A DNA stretch of 39,889 bases from 2-02-FULL-47-50 sp964479045 (GCA_964479045.1 CAYZJI010000015.1:1-39889), one strand, 5' to 3'. Counted from the first letter of the stretch, positions 15,867 to 24,732 are shown. Translations and numbers: made by a program. The notes: generated from the letters alone by a model not told the origin.

Positions 15867-16606
15867 AACTGCTGATGGATGTTGGTAACAGCCGGATCAA
15901 ATGGGCCTTGATGCATGGTGAAAATCTTTCTGAACATGCTGCAACGCTGTATACGCACGAATCAGTCAGCGAACAACTCAATCAAATCAGTACAGTAATA
16001 ACAAAACCGGAACAGGTCTGGGTGGCGAATGTTGCCGGCAATGAAATCGACAGGCAAATCGCGATATGGTGTGATACACAATGGCAATGTGCGCCGGCGT
16101 TTGCCCGTGTTGAACGCGACTGTGCAGGTGTTACCAATGCTTATCGTGATATCTCCCGCCTGGGTGTGGATCGCTGGCTGGCATTGATCGGGGCAAGGAC
16201 ACATACTAAAAAAGCGGTGTTGATCGCGGATTGTGGCTCGGCATTCACCCTGGATGCCATGGATACGGATGGTCGTCATTTCGGCGGGTTGATCATTCCG
16301 GGAATACTGCTGATGCGCAACGCTCTTTACAAAACCACACCTGCCATACCTGTTTCAAACCTTCGGCCCGGGTCCGGTCTGGCAGATAATACGGATGAAG
16401 CCGTGGCGAATGGTTGTGCTCTGGCGATAGCCTCGACCATTGAACGCATCCGGCATGATCTGCAAAGCAAGGGCTTTAATGATATGAAATGTATTTTAAG
16501 CGGTGGCGATGCAGAACAGATTGCAATGTTGATGAATATTGAATTTGAGATACGCCCGCATCTGGTGCTGGAGGGTCTGGCAGTTTATGCCGGTCAGCAC
16601 GGATGA
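15863..16606 (+). CDS. coaX: Type III pantothenate kinase
   Basis: A 247-aa ASKHA-fold kinase. It starts with the phosphate-binding LLMDVGNSRIKWA, contains the family motif LGVDRWLALIGA followed by LIADCGSAFTLDAM and GGLIIPGILLM, and ends with LEGLAVYA. It phosphorylates pantothenate in the first committed step of coenzyme A synthesis. Type III enzymes use ATP without feedback by CoA. Coupled to birA upstream and to the SPOR gene downstream by 4-base overlaps, an arrangement common in gammaproteobacteria. Confidence 0.95.
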   Translation: MKLLMDVGNSRIKWALMHGENLSEHAATLYTHESVSEQLNQISTVITKPEQVWVANVAGNEIDRQIAIWCDTQWQCAPAFARVERDCAGVTNAYRDISRLGVDRWLALIGARTHTKKAVLIADCGSAFTLDAMDTDGRHFGGLIIPGILLMRNALYKTTPAIPVSNLRPGSGLADNTDEAVANGCALAIASTIERIRHDLQSKGFNDMKCILSGGDAEQIAMLMNIEFEIRPHLVLEGLAVYAGQHG

Positions 16607-17433
16607 AATGGTTTTTTGTCGCACTGCTGACGATGAACATTATTTACTTCGGCTTGGAGTTTGAGTACCAGACGCGGATTGATGCCGGTAAGCAATACGA
16701 TGCATTGACAGTGCCGCCCGGAGTCAAACCACTCGTATTATTGCGCGAACTGCCGGCCCCGCCACCGCCCCGTGGTTCCGCTGGCACAGATCAACAGGAC
16801 ATGGCCATGCAGGACGGTGAACCGGACGAAGATGAATTGTCGCCGCTGGAAGGAGAGAGCGCGACAACCGACATCAGGATTAATGAAGAATTTATGGATG
16901 AACTGGTGACTGACCTGCGTGAGATTGGCATGCCTGAGGTGGTCAACGGCAATGGCCCGGAGAGTGAAATGTGTTTTTCGTATGGCCCATTTACCGGCAG
17001 TGAACAGATGACGGAACTGGTTGCCTGGTTTGATGAACATCAGGCCCCTGCACAACAGCGTGTGGAAGCAGAGCAGGACAACCAGTTGTTCTGGATTTAT
17101 CTCAAGCCCGGCTCGCGCGATCGGGCCATACAGGCGATAAAAGATCTGAAGAGCAAGGGCGTGACCGATTACCGGCTCATCGAAACCGGCGATCTGCGCA
17201 ATGCCATATCGCTGGGTTTGTTTTCCACCCAGGCTTCAGTGAATCGCCGCCTTAATGAACTGAAGGACAAAGGTTATCAACCGGTGGTCATTCCCTACCG
17301 GGATGCCAAGGCGGTGTACTGGCTGGATGTGAAGTTGATCGATCAGCAGGAGGTTCTGAATGCCATGTTTACCGGCATACCGGCACGATACAACTCGTTG
17401 CCGGTGACATGTGGTGAAATTGCCATACCCTAG
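16603..17433 (+). CDS. SPOR-domain membrane protein
   Basis: A 276-aa protein with an N-terminal membrane anchor (WFFVALLTMNIIYFGL), a Pro- and acid-rich periplasmic linker (about 45-100) and a C-terminal SPOR-like fold (about 170-245) with ISLGLFSTQASVNRRLNEL and GYQPVVIPYR. SPOR domains bind denuded septal peptidoglycan. It is the third gene of the birA-coaX-SPOR operon and ends 56 bases before a tRNA gene. The promoter of that tRNA overlaps its last codons. Confidence 0.85.
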   Translation: MKWFFVALLTMNIIYFGLEFEYQTRIDAGKQYDALTVPPGVKPLVLLRELPAPPPPRGSAGTDQQDMAMQDGEPDEDELSPLEGESATTDIRINEEFMDELVTDLREIGMPEVVNGNGPESEMCFSYGPFTGSEQMTELVAWFDEHQAPAQQRVEAEQDNQLFWIYLKPGSRDRAIQAIKDLKSKGVTDYRLIETGDLRNAISLGLFSTQASVNRRLNELKDKGYQPVVIPYRDAKAVYWLDVKLIDQQEVLNAMFTGIPARYNSLPVTCGEIAIP

Positions 17434-17448
17434 CTTAATCCCTACAAT
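17420..17448 (+). promoter_or_regulatory. Sigma-70 promoter for tRNA-Thr
   Basis: TTGCCA (17420-17425), a 17-base spacer and TACAAT (17443-17448). The predicted transcript starts near 17455, about 35 bases before the mature tRNA. The -35 box lies inside the last codons of the SPOR gene. It may also feed the TPR gene downstream. Confidence 0.7.
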
Positions 17449-17489
17449 ACTGCGCCAGCCCTGTAGAGAGATGATTACGCCGGAAAAAC

Positions 17490-17563
17490 GCCCCGATAGT
17501 TAAATGGTATAACGGTTGATTTGTAATCATCAATTGGGGGTTCGATTCCCTCTCGGGGCACCA
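17490..17563 (+). tRNA. tRNA-Thr (anticodon UGU)
   Basis: A 74-nt cloverleaf with encoded CCA. Acceptor GCCCCGA/TCGGGGC; D-arm GTTA/TAAC; anticodon stem GTTGA/TCATC with loop TTTGTAA (anticodon TGT at 17522-17524); T-arm GGGGG-TTCGATT-CCCTC; discriminator A. The anticodon stem has one U-U mismatch (positions 28-42). The position after birA-coaX matches the thrU locus of enterics, which also reads ACA. Confidence 0.95.
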
Positions 17564-17635
17564 TTGCCGCAGCACAGAACCGGCGCAGGACATGTAACAG
17601 GGTTGAATAAACAGAGGATGGGCGGTTAAATAATA

Positions 17636-18781
17636 ATGATGAACTACACTCGCAGATGGGTGGTTATGCTGTTGACAGTGATCTTTTTCACTGCAGCATC
17701 CTCCCCACTTCTGGCGGAAATGGAAATCAGCCAAATCCAGGGTCTCATGAATGAAGGTAAACTCGATCAGGCCCTGAAAGAGACCGACACTCTGTTGCTC
17801 AAGGACAAATCCAACGTTCAGGCATTGTTCCTGAAGGGCCTGATCCTGACCCGTATGAATCAATTGCCCAAAGCCGAGGAAATTTTTCTGCAGTTGACCC
17901 AGAACAGTCCGGAATTGCCCGAGCCCTATAACAATCTGGCTGTGATCTACGCTTCCCGCGGGGAATACGACAAGGCGCGTGAAGCCCTCCTGAAAGCGAT
18001 CAATACGCATCCGACTTACGCTACTGCGCATGAAAACATTGGTGATATTTATGCCAAGATGGCGAGTCAGGCCTACAATCAGGCGCTGGAGCTCGACAGT
18101 GGTAATGTTGCCGCTCGGGAAAAACTGTCGATGGTCAATGAATTATTCTCTGTGCCAGCCGCCAGCACGGCACAGTTGGCGGCCGCAACACCGGTGCCGG
18201 CACCTGTTGTTCCTGCAACTCCTGAGCCTGAACCTGTCGTGACCAGAACCACAGCGCCTGCTCCGTCACCAGCGCCTGCAGTTCCAGCAACAAAACCTGA
18301 ATCGAAACCTGAACCGGCCCCCGCTCCGGTCGCTGTTGCCCCCACTCCGGCACCAACGCCTGCACCGGTTGCTGCGGCACCATCACCGGCAACCGCGCCA
18401 AGCCCCGTTACGACACCTGCACCGGAAGATGATACGCTGGTGACTGAAGCCATAACCAACAGTGTCAATGGCTGGGCCAGGGCCTGGTCCGATCAGGATC
18501 CCGATACCTATATCAACTGGTATGCAAAGGATTACACTCCGGGCCCGGATATTTCCCGCCCGGATTGGGAAGCACAGCGACGTGCCCGCCTTGTTTCACC
18601 ACGTTCCATCAAGGTTGGCATATCCGGTTTGAGAGTTATACGGCATGGTGATGAACATGCACAGGCTTCATTTGTACAGGATTACCAGTCTGATACCTAT
18701 CATGACACGGTCAACAAAACCCTCCTGTTCCGGCTGCTCAACGGCCGCTGGCTGATTGTTCAGGAAAAGAGTGATTCATGA
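17636..18781 (+). CDS. Exported TPR protein with Pro/Ala linker and NTF2-like (Cds6-type) domain
   Basis: A 381-aa protein. Order: signal peptide (about 1-24); three to four tetratricopeptide repeats (about 28-165, e.g. LPKAEEIFLQLTQNSPELPEPYN); a low-complexity Pro/Ala/Thr spacer (about 178-262); a C-terminal NTF2-like domain (about 270-381: NGWARAWSDQDPDTYINWYA to LIVQEKSDS). That last domain is also present, recognisably related, in the next gene. Such domains occur in L,D-transpeptidase-associated (Cds6-type) proteins. A periplasmic partner of the downstream transpeptidase is a fair inference. The start could be the second ATG (17639). It follows tRNA-Thr by 72 bases. Confidence 0.82.
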   Translation: MMNYTRRWVVMLLTVIFFTAASSPLLAEMEISQIQGLMNEGKLDQALKETDTLLLKDKSNVQALFLKGLILTRMNQLPKAEEIFLQLTQNSPELPEPYNNLAVIYASRGEYDKAREALLKAINTHPTYATAHENIGDIYAKMASQAYNQALELDSGNVAAREKLSMVNELFSVPAASTAQLAAATPVPAPVVPATPEPEPVVTRTTAPAPSPAPAVPATKPESKPEPAPAPVAVAPTPAPTPAPVAAAPSPATAPSPVTTPAPEDDTLVTEAITNSVNGWARAWSDQDPDTYINWYAKDYTPGPDISRPDWEAQRRARLVSPRSIKVGISGLRVIRHGDEHAQASFVQDYQSDTYHDTVNKTLLFRLLNGRWLIVQEKSDS

Positions 18782-18801
18782 TCGGTACGGGGTGAGGAAA
18801 G

Positions 18802-20010
18802 ATGAATAAACTCTCCACCAGAAAAATTCTCCTGTCAGTTGTCTTGTTACCCGTTTTTGTCAGTGCCCAGGAACTGGTGACGACGACAGCGCCGGCGCAT
18901 GCGATAGAACATCACCATGAAAAATTGCTGATTGATGCCTTGCAGAACATCAGTAATAACGACATTGATGCGGCCCTGCAGGATCTGGAGCATCTGACCA
19001 GAGTGGAACCCGGATTCAAACTGGCGCAACTGATTTATGCGGATTTACTGTTGGCGCGCACCCGGCCGATTACGGATTTCGGAAATTTTTCGGCCATGTC
19101 GAATACCTATATCGCTTCCCTGAAAGAAGAAGCCCGCGCCCGCTGGCAGCATCATCTGGCACCGCCGGGAACGGACAAGATTCCGGACTTCATGGTGCAA
19201 TTGAGTGACGATCAGCAACATATCATCGCTGTTGATATGAGTGTTTCGCGTCTGTATCTGTTCCAGAACCGCAAGGGTGTCCCGCATCTGGTTGATGATT
19301 TTTATATCTCGATCGGCAAGAACGGTTTTGGCAAGTTTGAAGAGGGCGATCAGAAAACACCGGTCGGGGTGTATTTCGTGAATGGCTATCTGGATCCGGA
19401 GGAACTCCCTGATTTTTATGGCACCGGTGCGTTTCCCATCGATTATCCCAATGCCTGGGACCGGCGCTTTAATCGTACCGGATACGGGATCTGGCTGCAC
19501 GGTACGCCTTTCCATACCTACAGCCGGCCGCCGCGTGACAGTAATGGCTGTGTCACCATGAGTAACCAGGATTTACAGTCACTGAAGTCTTTTGTCACCG
19601 TGGGTAAAACGCCGGTAATTCTGGCAGAACAGATCAACTGGGTGAGTCAGAGTGAATGGCAGAAACGCCAGCGCAATTACGGGCACTTCATTGAGCAATG
19701 GCGCAAGGACTGGGAAAGCAAGGATGTGGAACGTTACCTGCGCCATTATGCCCGCGACTATTCCGGTCTGGGCAAGGACTATGCCGGTTGGGTTGATTAC
19801 AAGCGCAGGGTCACGTCCTCCAAGAATTATATTCAGGTCGAGCTGTCAGAAACCAGCATGTTTCTCTATCCGGGTGAAGCCAATCTGCTGGTGGTGACTT
19901 TTGATCAGGATTACCGCAGCGACAACGTGCACCGCAAGTTCACCAAGCGGCAATACTGGCGCAAGGGTGATGATGGTGTGTGGAAGATTGTCTATGAGGG
20001 TTCGGTCTGA
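18802..20010 (+). CDS. YafK-type L,D-transpeptidase with C-terminal NTF2-like domain
   Basis: A 402-aa protein. Signal peptide (1-22), helical N-terminal region (about 30-115), L,D-transpeptidase catalytic domain (about 145-275) with VDMSVSRLYLF, TPVGVYFV, WLHGTPF and the active-site SNGCVTMS (C250), then an NTF2-like domain (about 288-402). The catalytic family forms 3-3 crosslinks or attaches/detaches proteins on meso-DAP of peptidoglycan; YafK/DpaA in E. coli cleaves lipoprotein from murein. It lies 20 bases after the TPR gene and is probably cotranscribed. It converges with the M14 amidase gene. Confidence 0.9.
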   Translation: MNKLSTRKILLSVVLLPVFVSAQELVTTTAPAHAIEHHHEKLLIDALQNISNNDIDAALQDLEHLTRVEPGFKLAQLIYADLLLARTRPITDFGNFSAMSNTYIASLKEEARARWQHHLAPPGTDKIPDFMVQLSDDQQHIIAVDMSVSRLYLFQNRKGVPHLVDDFYISIGKNGFGKFEEGDQKTPVGVYFVNGYLDPEELPDFYGTGAFPIDYPNAWDRRFNRTGYGIWLHGTPFHTYSRPPRDSNGCVTMSNQDLQSLKSFVTVGKTPVILAEQINWVSQSEWQKRQRNYGHFIEQWRKDWESKDVERYLRHYARDYSGLGKDYAGWVDYKRRVTSSKNYIQVELSETSMFLYPGEANLLVVTFDQDYRSDNVHRKFTKRQYWRKGDDGVWKIVYEGSV

Positions 20011-20049
20011 TTTGGTTGTCCGCAAGCATGTCAGTTCTGACCGAACGGC

Positions 20050-20913
20050 TTACAGATCATTGGTTTGTGTAACGGCAGACCCCGCCGGCAGATGCTTGCC
20101 GAGCCACTTCACCAGATCCAGCCAGATATCGCTGATTTCCTTGTTCTTGGGCATGATACCGGCATAGGGCAGTTCCACGGTCACCACCGGGATCTGTTTT
20201 TCGACACCGGCGTAGCGGCCCAGTGATCCGGGATAAGTGCCAAGCAGGCTGAGATACAGGCGGCCGAGCTTGTGGGGTGCATCCGGCGGACCATCGTAAT
20301 CCACCACACCATGCGGAGCATGGATGGACACAATCACGTCCGGCTGGAAGCGTTCGATTTCTTCGGTCAGCCAGCGGGTTTCCGGTTCACTGATGGCACT
20401 TTGCCCGGGAAACCGGCGCGGGTCACGGCCGGTCTGATCTTCCCAGTAACTCAGTGCCTCTTCGTCCCAGTTCGGGGTCGGGAAGTTGCGGTTCAGATCC
20501 ACGCCGTTGGCATTCATGCGTTGGGACTCTTTCTGCAGCAGGCCGTCAGGATTGACCAGCGGTGCAATACGCCAGTGAAACAGGCCGGAATGGTGCTCAT
20601 CCAGCGTTTTCATCCATTTGAATACGATACTGACGGATGAATATTCATCTCCGTGGATGCCGCCGATCAGCAATACCTTGCCCAGCGGTTTGCGGCGATC
20701 CAGCAGGGGTGGATATTCCTTGATCAGGATGGGTGCATTGTTGACTGAGCGGCCTTCGCTGACTTTGAGATCCTTGTCCACACATTCCTTGTAACCCACA
20801 CTGGCGAGCTTGCTGGAAATCCTGCGGCATTCCTGCTGCATGAGATCAGTCGCCGCCTGCAGGCACGCAGGCAGCAACAGTAGAGCAATGATTGATAGTT
20901 TCCCCAGATGCAT
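20050..20913 (-). CDS. Exported M14-family zinc carboxypeptidase / murein peptide amidase-like
   Basis: A 287-aa protein with signal peptide (about 1-20, ending near LQA) and an M14 peptidase domain. Zinc ligands are in GGIHGDEYSS (HxxE) and VSIHAPHG. The substrate arginine is in NGVDLNRNFP, and VTVELPYAG holds the catalytic glutamate. Relatives such as MpaA cut the gamma-D-Glu-meso-DAP bond of murein tripeptides, but MpaA is cytosolic while this protein is exported. It lies just 3 bases after ubiA and tail-to-tail with the L,D-transpeptidase. A periplasmic murein function is likely but not proven. Confidence 0.87.
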   Translation of the reverse strand: MHLGKLSIIALLLLPACLQAATDLMQQECRRISSKLASVGYKECVDKDLKVSEGRSVNNAPILIKEYPPLLDRRKPLGKVLLIGGIHGDEYSSVSIVFKWMKTLDEHHSGLFHWRIAPLVNPDGLLQKESQRMNANGVDLNRNFPTPNWDEEALSYWEDQTGRDPRRFPGQSAISEPETRWLTEEIERFQPDVIVSIHAPHGVVDYDGPPDAPHKLGRLYLSLLGTYPGSLGRYAGVEKQIPVVTVELPYAGIMPKNKEISDIWLDLVKWLGKHLPAGSAVTQTNDL

Positions 20914-20916
20914 TTG

Positions 20917-22062
20917 TTAATAAAAATGATAATGCAGAAATATTCCGGCGAATACCGCCGCACCAAACAGATTATTGTTCAGGAAAGCCCTGAAGCACTG
21001 CTCCGGTATTCTATCTTTGATCAGGTATTGTTGATAGAGCGCTGACATGGCGGCGAGGGCAAGCCCTGTGTAATACATCCAGCCGAGCTCCTGACGCCCG
21101 CCCGCCAGTGCCAGTGCGAGCAATACAAGCATCTGGATCAGACCGATAATGGCCCGGTCTGCGTCTTCAAACAGGATGGCGGTGGATTTCACACCCATGC
21201 GGATATCATCCTCACGGTCCACCATGGCATATTCCGTATCATAAGCCACCGCCCACAACACCGTGGCCATGAACAGGATCCAACCGCTGAGCGACACGTT
21301 GCCGGTCTGCGCTGCAAAGGCCATGGGCACGGCCCAGCCAAAAGCCATCCCCAGAAAGAGTTGTGGCAAATAGGTATAGCGTTTGGTAAAGGGATAAAGC
21401 ACGGCAAGCGCTGCGCCGATGAATGACAATTTTATGGTCAGCGGATCCAGTGTCAGTACCAGAAGTAACGCGAGCAAGAGCAGGGCGCCGGCCAGCGCAA
21501 TGGCTTCCTTCACAGATACCTTGCCGGTGACCAGTGGACGTTCCCGGGTTCTTGCTACAAATCCATCAATATGGCGATCGGCAATATCATTAATCACACA
21601 CCCGGCCGAGCGCATGGCCACTACTCCGGTCATAAAGACAAACAGTATGTAAATGTCCGGTATTCCCTCTGCGGCAAACCAGAGTGCCCACAGGGCTGGC
21701 CATAACAACAGAAAAATACCGATTGGCCGGTGCAGCCGTGTGAGCAGGGCATATTGCTGCAAACGGTCGTGCACCACAGGCCAGTACCTCTGAAACCAGG
21801 ACCTGAGTTGTAACCAAAGCGCGCGGCTGACGCTGGCGCTGTATTGATATCCCTGTATGCAATACTGGCAAAAAGTACGATAGTAAACCCGAAGCCGGGT
21901 CAGCAGGATGGGCCAGTAGTATTGCACACTGGCCCGGCAATAATGGTAAAAGCGAATGAACAGGTTTTGTGCCCTGATGCAGAGAAAACGTGCAGTGTGG
22001 CCTGCGTTCTGCAAGAGACGGACAGCCTGCCGTCTGATTCTTTCCAGTTGTGCCTTATCCAT
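20917..22062 (-). CDS. ubiA: 4-hydroxybenzoate polyprenyltransferase with long N-terminal extension
   Basis: A 381-aa protein. The UbiA core starts near residue 104 (ALLTRLHRPIGIFLLLWPALWALW) and has the two Mg-prenyl diphosphate motifs NDIADRHIDGFVARTRERPL and YDTEYAMVDREDD, plus about eight membrane helices. It prenylates 4-hydroxybenzoate in ubiquinone synthesis. The first ~100 residues are foreign to the family: rich in Arg, Tyr, Trp and Cys, with a repeated YWP-containing segment (near 48 and 93). A GTG at 21777 preceded by AGAGG would give a normal-length enzyme. The upstream ORF overlaps ubiC by 8 bases, which argues that the extension is translated. Confidence 0.93.
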   Translation of the reverse strand: MDKAQLERIRRQAVRLLQNAGHTARFLCIRAQNLFIRFYHYCRASVQYYWPILLTRLRVYYRTFCQYCIQGYQYSASVSRALWLQLRSWFQRYWPVVHDRLQQYALLTRLHRPIGIFLLLWPALWALWFAAEGIPDIYILFVFMTGVVAMRSAGCVINDIADRHIDGFVARTRERPLVTGKVSVKEAIALAGALLLLALLLVLTLDPLTIKLSFIGAALAVLYPFTKRYTYLPQLFLGMAFGWAVPMAFAAQTGNVSLSGWILFMATVLWAVAYDTEYAMVDREDDIRMGVKSTAILFEDADRAIIGLIQMLVLLALALAGGRQELGWMYYTGLALAAMSALYQQYLIKDRIPEQCFRAFLNNNLFGAAVFAGIFLHYHFY

Positions 22063-22609
22063 AAGTACTCAACGCTTCAATCACGTCCGGAAAAAATACT
22101 TCCACCACCAGCAACGGTTTGTACCGTATGTAAAACAGTGAGCGGCGTGCCCACAATGGGCCCGTGGTGTGTGATGTGTGAGCCGTTGCCAGTTGAAACA
22201 GATCATCATCGGCGTCAAGCGAACCGATATCAATCGTGCTGCGTCTGGCCCGGCCTGCGGAAAACAGATAATCTCCCAGCGATCGCTGACCCCAGTGATA
22301 GAGCTGCTGTTCACGTCCGGAGAGGGTATGGGCCGGGATGATACTGCGGCCATACACCCAGGGTTTGCTCGCACAGCGCAAATTGATCTCGCGCACCAGC
22401 GCATAGCGTTGCTCAGGCAGGCGCAGAATCCGGCGTTCATCAGGCAAGGGTGTTTGCCAACCCTGATCGAGCAACTGCAGGTTGAATGATCCTGCACAGT
22501 AACCCTGCAGGTATTGCGTGAGCGAGCCGGTATTGAATAACACAACACGCACGTTTTGTGGAATCCGGTGTTTGTTGATCTGCCCGGCCGGGCGCCAGCG
22601 AATACCCAA
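22055..22609 (-). CDS. ubiC: Chorismate--pyruvate lyase
   Basis: A 184-aa protein with the UbiC pattern: ALVREINLRC, KPWVYGRSIIPAHTL, LGDYLF and the C-terminal WARRSLFYI...KPLLVVEVFFP, whose Arg and Glu bind and turn over chorismate. It makes 4-hydroxybenzoate and pyruvate, the first committed step of ubiquinone synthesis, and feeds the product to UbiA encoded directly downstream (8-base overlap). It follows recG by only 5 bases, so recG-ubiC-ubiA-amidase may be one transcript. Confidence 0.94.
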   Translation of the reverse strand: MGIRWRPAGQINKHRIPQNVRVVLFNTGSLTQYLQGYCAGSFNLQLLDQGWQTPLPDERRILRLPEQRYALVREINLRCASKPWVYGRSIIPAHTLSGREQQLYHWGQRSLGDYLFSAGRARRSTIDIGSLDADDDLFQLATAHTSHTTGPLWARRSLFYIRYKPLLVVEVFFPDVIEALSTYG

Positions 22610-22614
22610 GTCAG

Positions 22615-24714
22615 TTACACCTTGCCATAGTCCATATCACGGCCCAGCCAGCGTGCAGTCAGGGCCGGAATGATTTGCGGGTAACTGCGCATGAGCAGGG
22701 CTGCTGCCCGATGCACCTCCGGCAGCAAACCGGCATCGCGGATCAGATCAGCAATGCGTAGACCGGGAAGACCCGTTTGCCGCGTGCCCAGCATTTCGCC
22801 CGGCCCGCGTAACTCCAGATCCTTTTTGGCGATGGCGAATCCGTCATTGGTGGTGCGCATGGTATCCAGTCTGATTTTTGCCATTTCACTCAACGGCGGT
22901 TGATAAAGCAGTACACAATCACTGCGTAGTTTACCACGACCGATGCGACCGCGAAGTTGGTGCAACTGAAAGAGGCCCATACGCTCGGCGTTATCAATAA
23001 TCATCAGGCTGGCATTTGGCACATCCACTCCGACTTCAATGACGGTCGTGGCGGTCAACAGTTGAATTTTACCCGCACGGAAATCGCGCATAACAGCTTC
23101 TTTCTCCGCCGGTTTCAGACGGCCATGGATCAGGCCAACGCTGACCTGTGGCAGTTTTTCGGCAAGGGTCTGGCTGGCAGCTATGGCCGCTTCACACTGG
23201 ATGATTTCCGATTCCTCCACCAGCGGACACACCCAGTAGACCTGCCGTCCTTCGGCACAGGCCTGTGCGATGCGATCGATGACCTCATCCCGGCGCACAG
23301 CAGACATCACGACGGTATTAACCGGCTGTCGTCCCGGGGGCAGTCCATCAATGATGGAGATGTCCAGATCAGCATAGATTGTCATCGCCAGTGTGCGCGG
23401 AATGGGTGTGGCGGTCATGATGAGCTGATGTGGTACCGTGCCCGCGGCTTTCCCTTTCTCCAGCAGGGCGAGGCGTTGATGTACGCCAAAGCGGTGCTGT
23501 TCATCAACAATGACCAGCCGCAGACCGGGGAAGGACACATCCTCCTGAAACAGGGCATGGGTGCCGATCACCACACATGGTTTGCCTGTATTCAAAAATT
23601 CCGCCTGCCGCCGCCGTTCCGCTCTGGTGAGCTTGCCGGTGAGCAACATCACCGGGACTTTGAGTGGTGCGAGCCAATGGGTCAATGTTTGTGCATGTTG
23701 TTCTGCAAGCAGTTCCGTGGGTGCCATGATCGCGGCCTGATATCCGGATTCCACCGCGGCCAATGCCGCAAGTGCGGCAATGACGGTTTTGCCCGAACCC
23801 ACATCACCTTGCAACAAACGTAACATTGGTACAGGTTGTTGCAGATCGTGCAGGATTTCGCCGGCAGTGCGTTTTTGCGCAGGGGTCAGTTGAAAGGTTA
23901 ATGCATGTAAAAATTCTTTGCGTATTTCGCCGTGTGAAATAAACGGTGTCGCCACCTGATCGCGTAACTGTGCGCGCAATTGTTGCAGACTGAGGTATTG
24001 TGCCAGCAGCTCTTCGAACGCGAGACGCTGTTGTGCAGGGTGTGTGCCATCGATTAATTGTTGTGTGATCGCATCCGGCGGTGGCCGGTGCACATAGTTG
24101 ATCGCCGCTGTGAGTTCCGGCTGCTGGAATTCCTCTAGCAGTTCCGGCGGCAATAATTCCTGTAACTGCTCCGGATGTTGCTGCATGATGCGCAGGGCCT
24201 GTGCCGTCAGTTTGCGCAGTACGGCCTGTGACAAACCTTCTGCCGCCGGATACACCGGCGTCAGGGTCTCATCCACCGCAAGCTCGTGATCAGGCGCATG
24301 GATCTGGTATTCCGGATGCACCATCTCCAGTGTTTCCGCTCCGAAACGTGCCTGTCCATAACAACGCAGTTTCAGTCCACGCTGCATGCGGTCCTGCTGG
24401 GATTTGTTGAAATGAAAAAAACGCAAGGTCAGTGCGCCGGTGCCGTCGCTGATGCGGCAGAGCAGGGAGCGCCGGCGGCCGAATCGCACCTGCGCAAGGT
24501 CGATCGTGCCTTCAACCTGCACATACGTGCCGGGACGGATCGCGCCGATGGGGCTGAGCCGCGTGCGATCCATGTAACGGAGCGGCATCAGAAACAACAA
24601 ATCGCGAACAGTTTCCACGTCGAGCCGCTTTAGTTTGTCCGCAACCCTTTCACCGGCACCGTGCAGGACGGTGACCGGGGCATCCAGTGACAGGTGGTTT
24701 TTTAAAGCGGGCAA
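22615..24714 (-). CDS. recG: ATP-dependent DNA helicase RecG
   Basis: A 699-aa protein of normal RecG length. The N-terminal wedge/OB domain (about 60-165: DLLFLMPLRYMDR, YVQVEGTI) is followed by helicase domains with GDVGSGKT (Walker A, near 304), VDEQHRFGV (DEQH box), TATPIPRTLAMT, and motifs V/VI (TTVIEVGVDVPNA, QLRGRIGRG). It remodels stalled forks and Holliday junctions. It lies 18 bases after ridA on the same strand. The order ridA-recG is conserved in the class. Confidence 0.97.
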   Translation of the reverse strand: MPALKNHLSLDAPVTVLHGAGERVADKLKRLDVETVRDLLFLMPLRYMDRTRLSPIGAIRPGTYVQVEGTIDLAQVRFGRRRSLLCRISDGTGALTLRFFHFNKSQQDRMQRGLKLRCYGQARFGAETLEMVHPEYQIHAPDHELAVDETLTPVYPAAEGLSQAVLRKLTAQALRIMQQHPEQLQELLPPELLEEFQQPELTAAINYVHRPPPDAITQQLIDGTHPAQQRLAFEELLAQYLSLQQLRAQLRDQVATPFISHGEIRKEFLHALTFQLTPAQKRTAGEILHDLQQPVPMLRLLQGDVGSGKTVIAALAALAAVESGYQAAIMAPTELLAEQHAQTLTHWLAPLKVPVMLLTGKLTRAERRRQAEFLNTGKPCVVIGTHALFQEDVSFPGLRLVIVDEQHRFGVHQRLALLEKGKAAGTVPHQLIMTATPIPRTLAMTIYADLDISIIDGLPPGRQPVNTVVMSAVRRDEVIDRIAQACAEGRQVYWVCPLVEESEIIQCEAAIAASQTLAEKLPQVSVGLIHGRLKPAEKEAVMRDFRAGKIQLLTATTVIEVGVDVPNASLMIIDNAERMGLFQLHQLRGRIGRGKLRSDCVLLYQPPLSEMAKIRLDTMRTTNDGFAIAKKDLELRGPGEMLGTRQTGLPGLRIADLIRDAGLLPEVHRAAALLMRSYPQIIPALTARWLGRDMDYGKV

Positions 24715-24732
24715 CGCAGAATCAGTTCCGTA

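Noticed and set aside
18180..18430. Dense CCGGCACC/GCACCAG-like repeats considered as a minisatellite
   Set aside because: They encode the Pro/Ala linker of the TPR protein in a continuous frame, and the units are irregular in length.
22957..23823. 288-codon open frame antisense to recG
   Set aside because: It mirrors RecG helicase motifs in another frame; composition is not protein-like (many His, Asp and Gly) and there is no start context.
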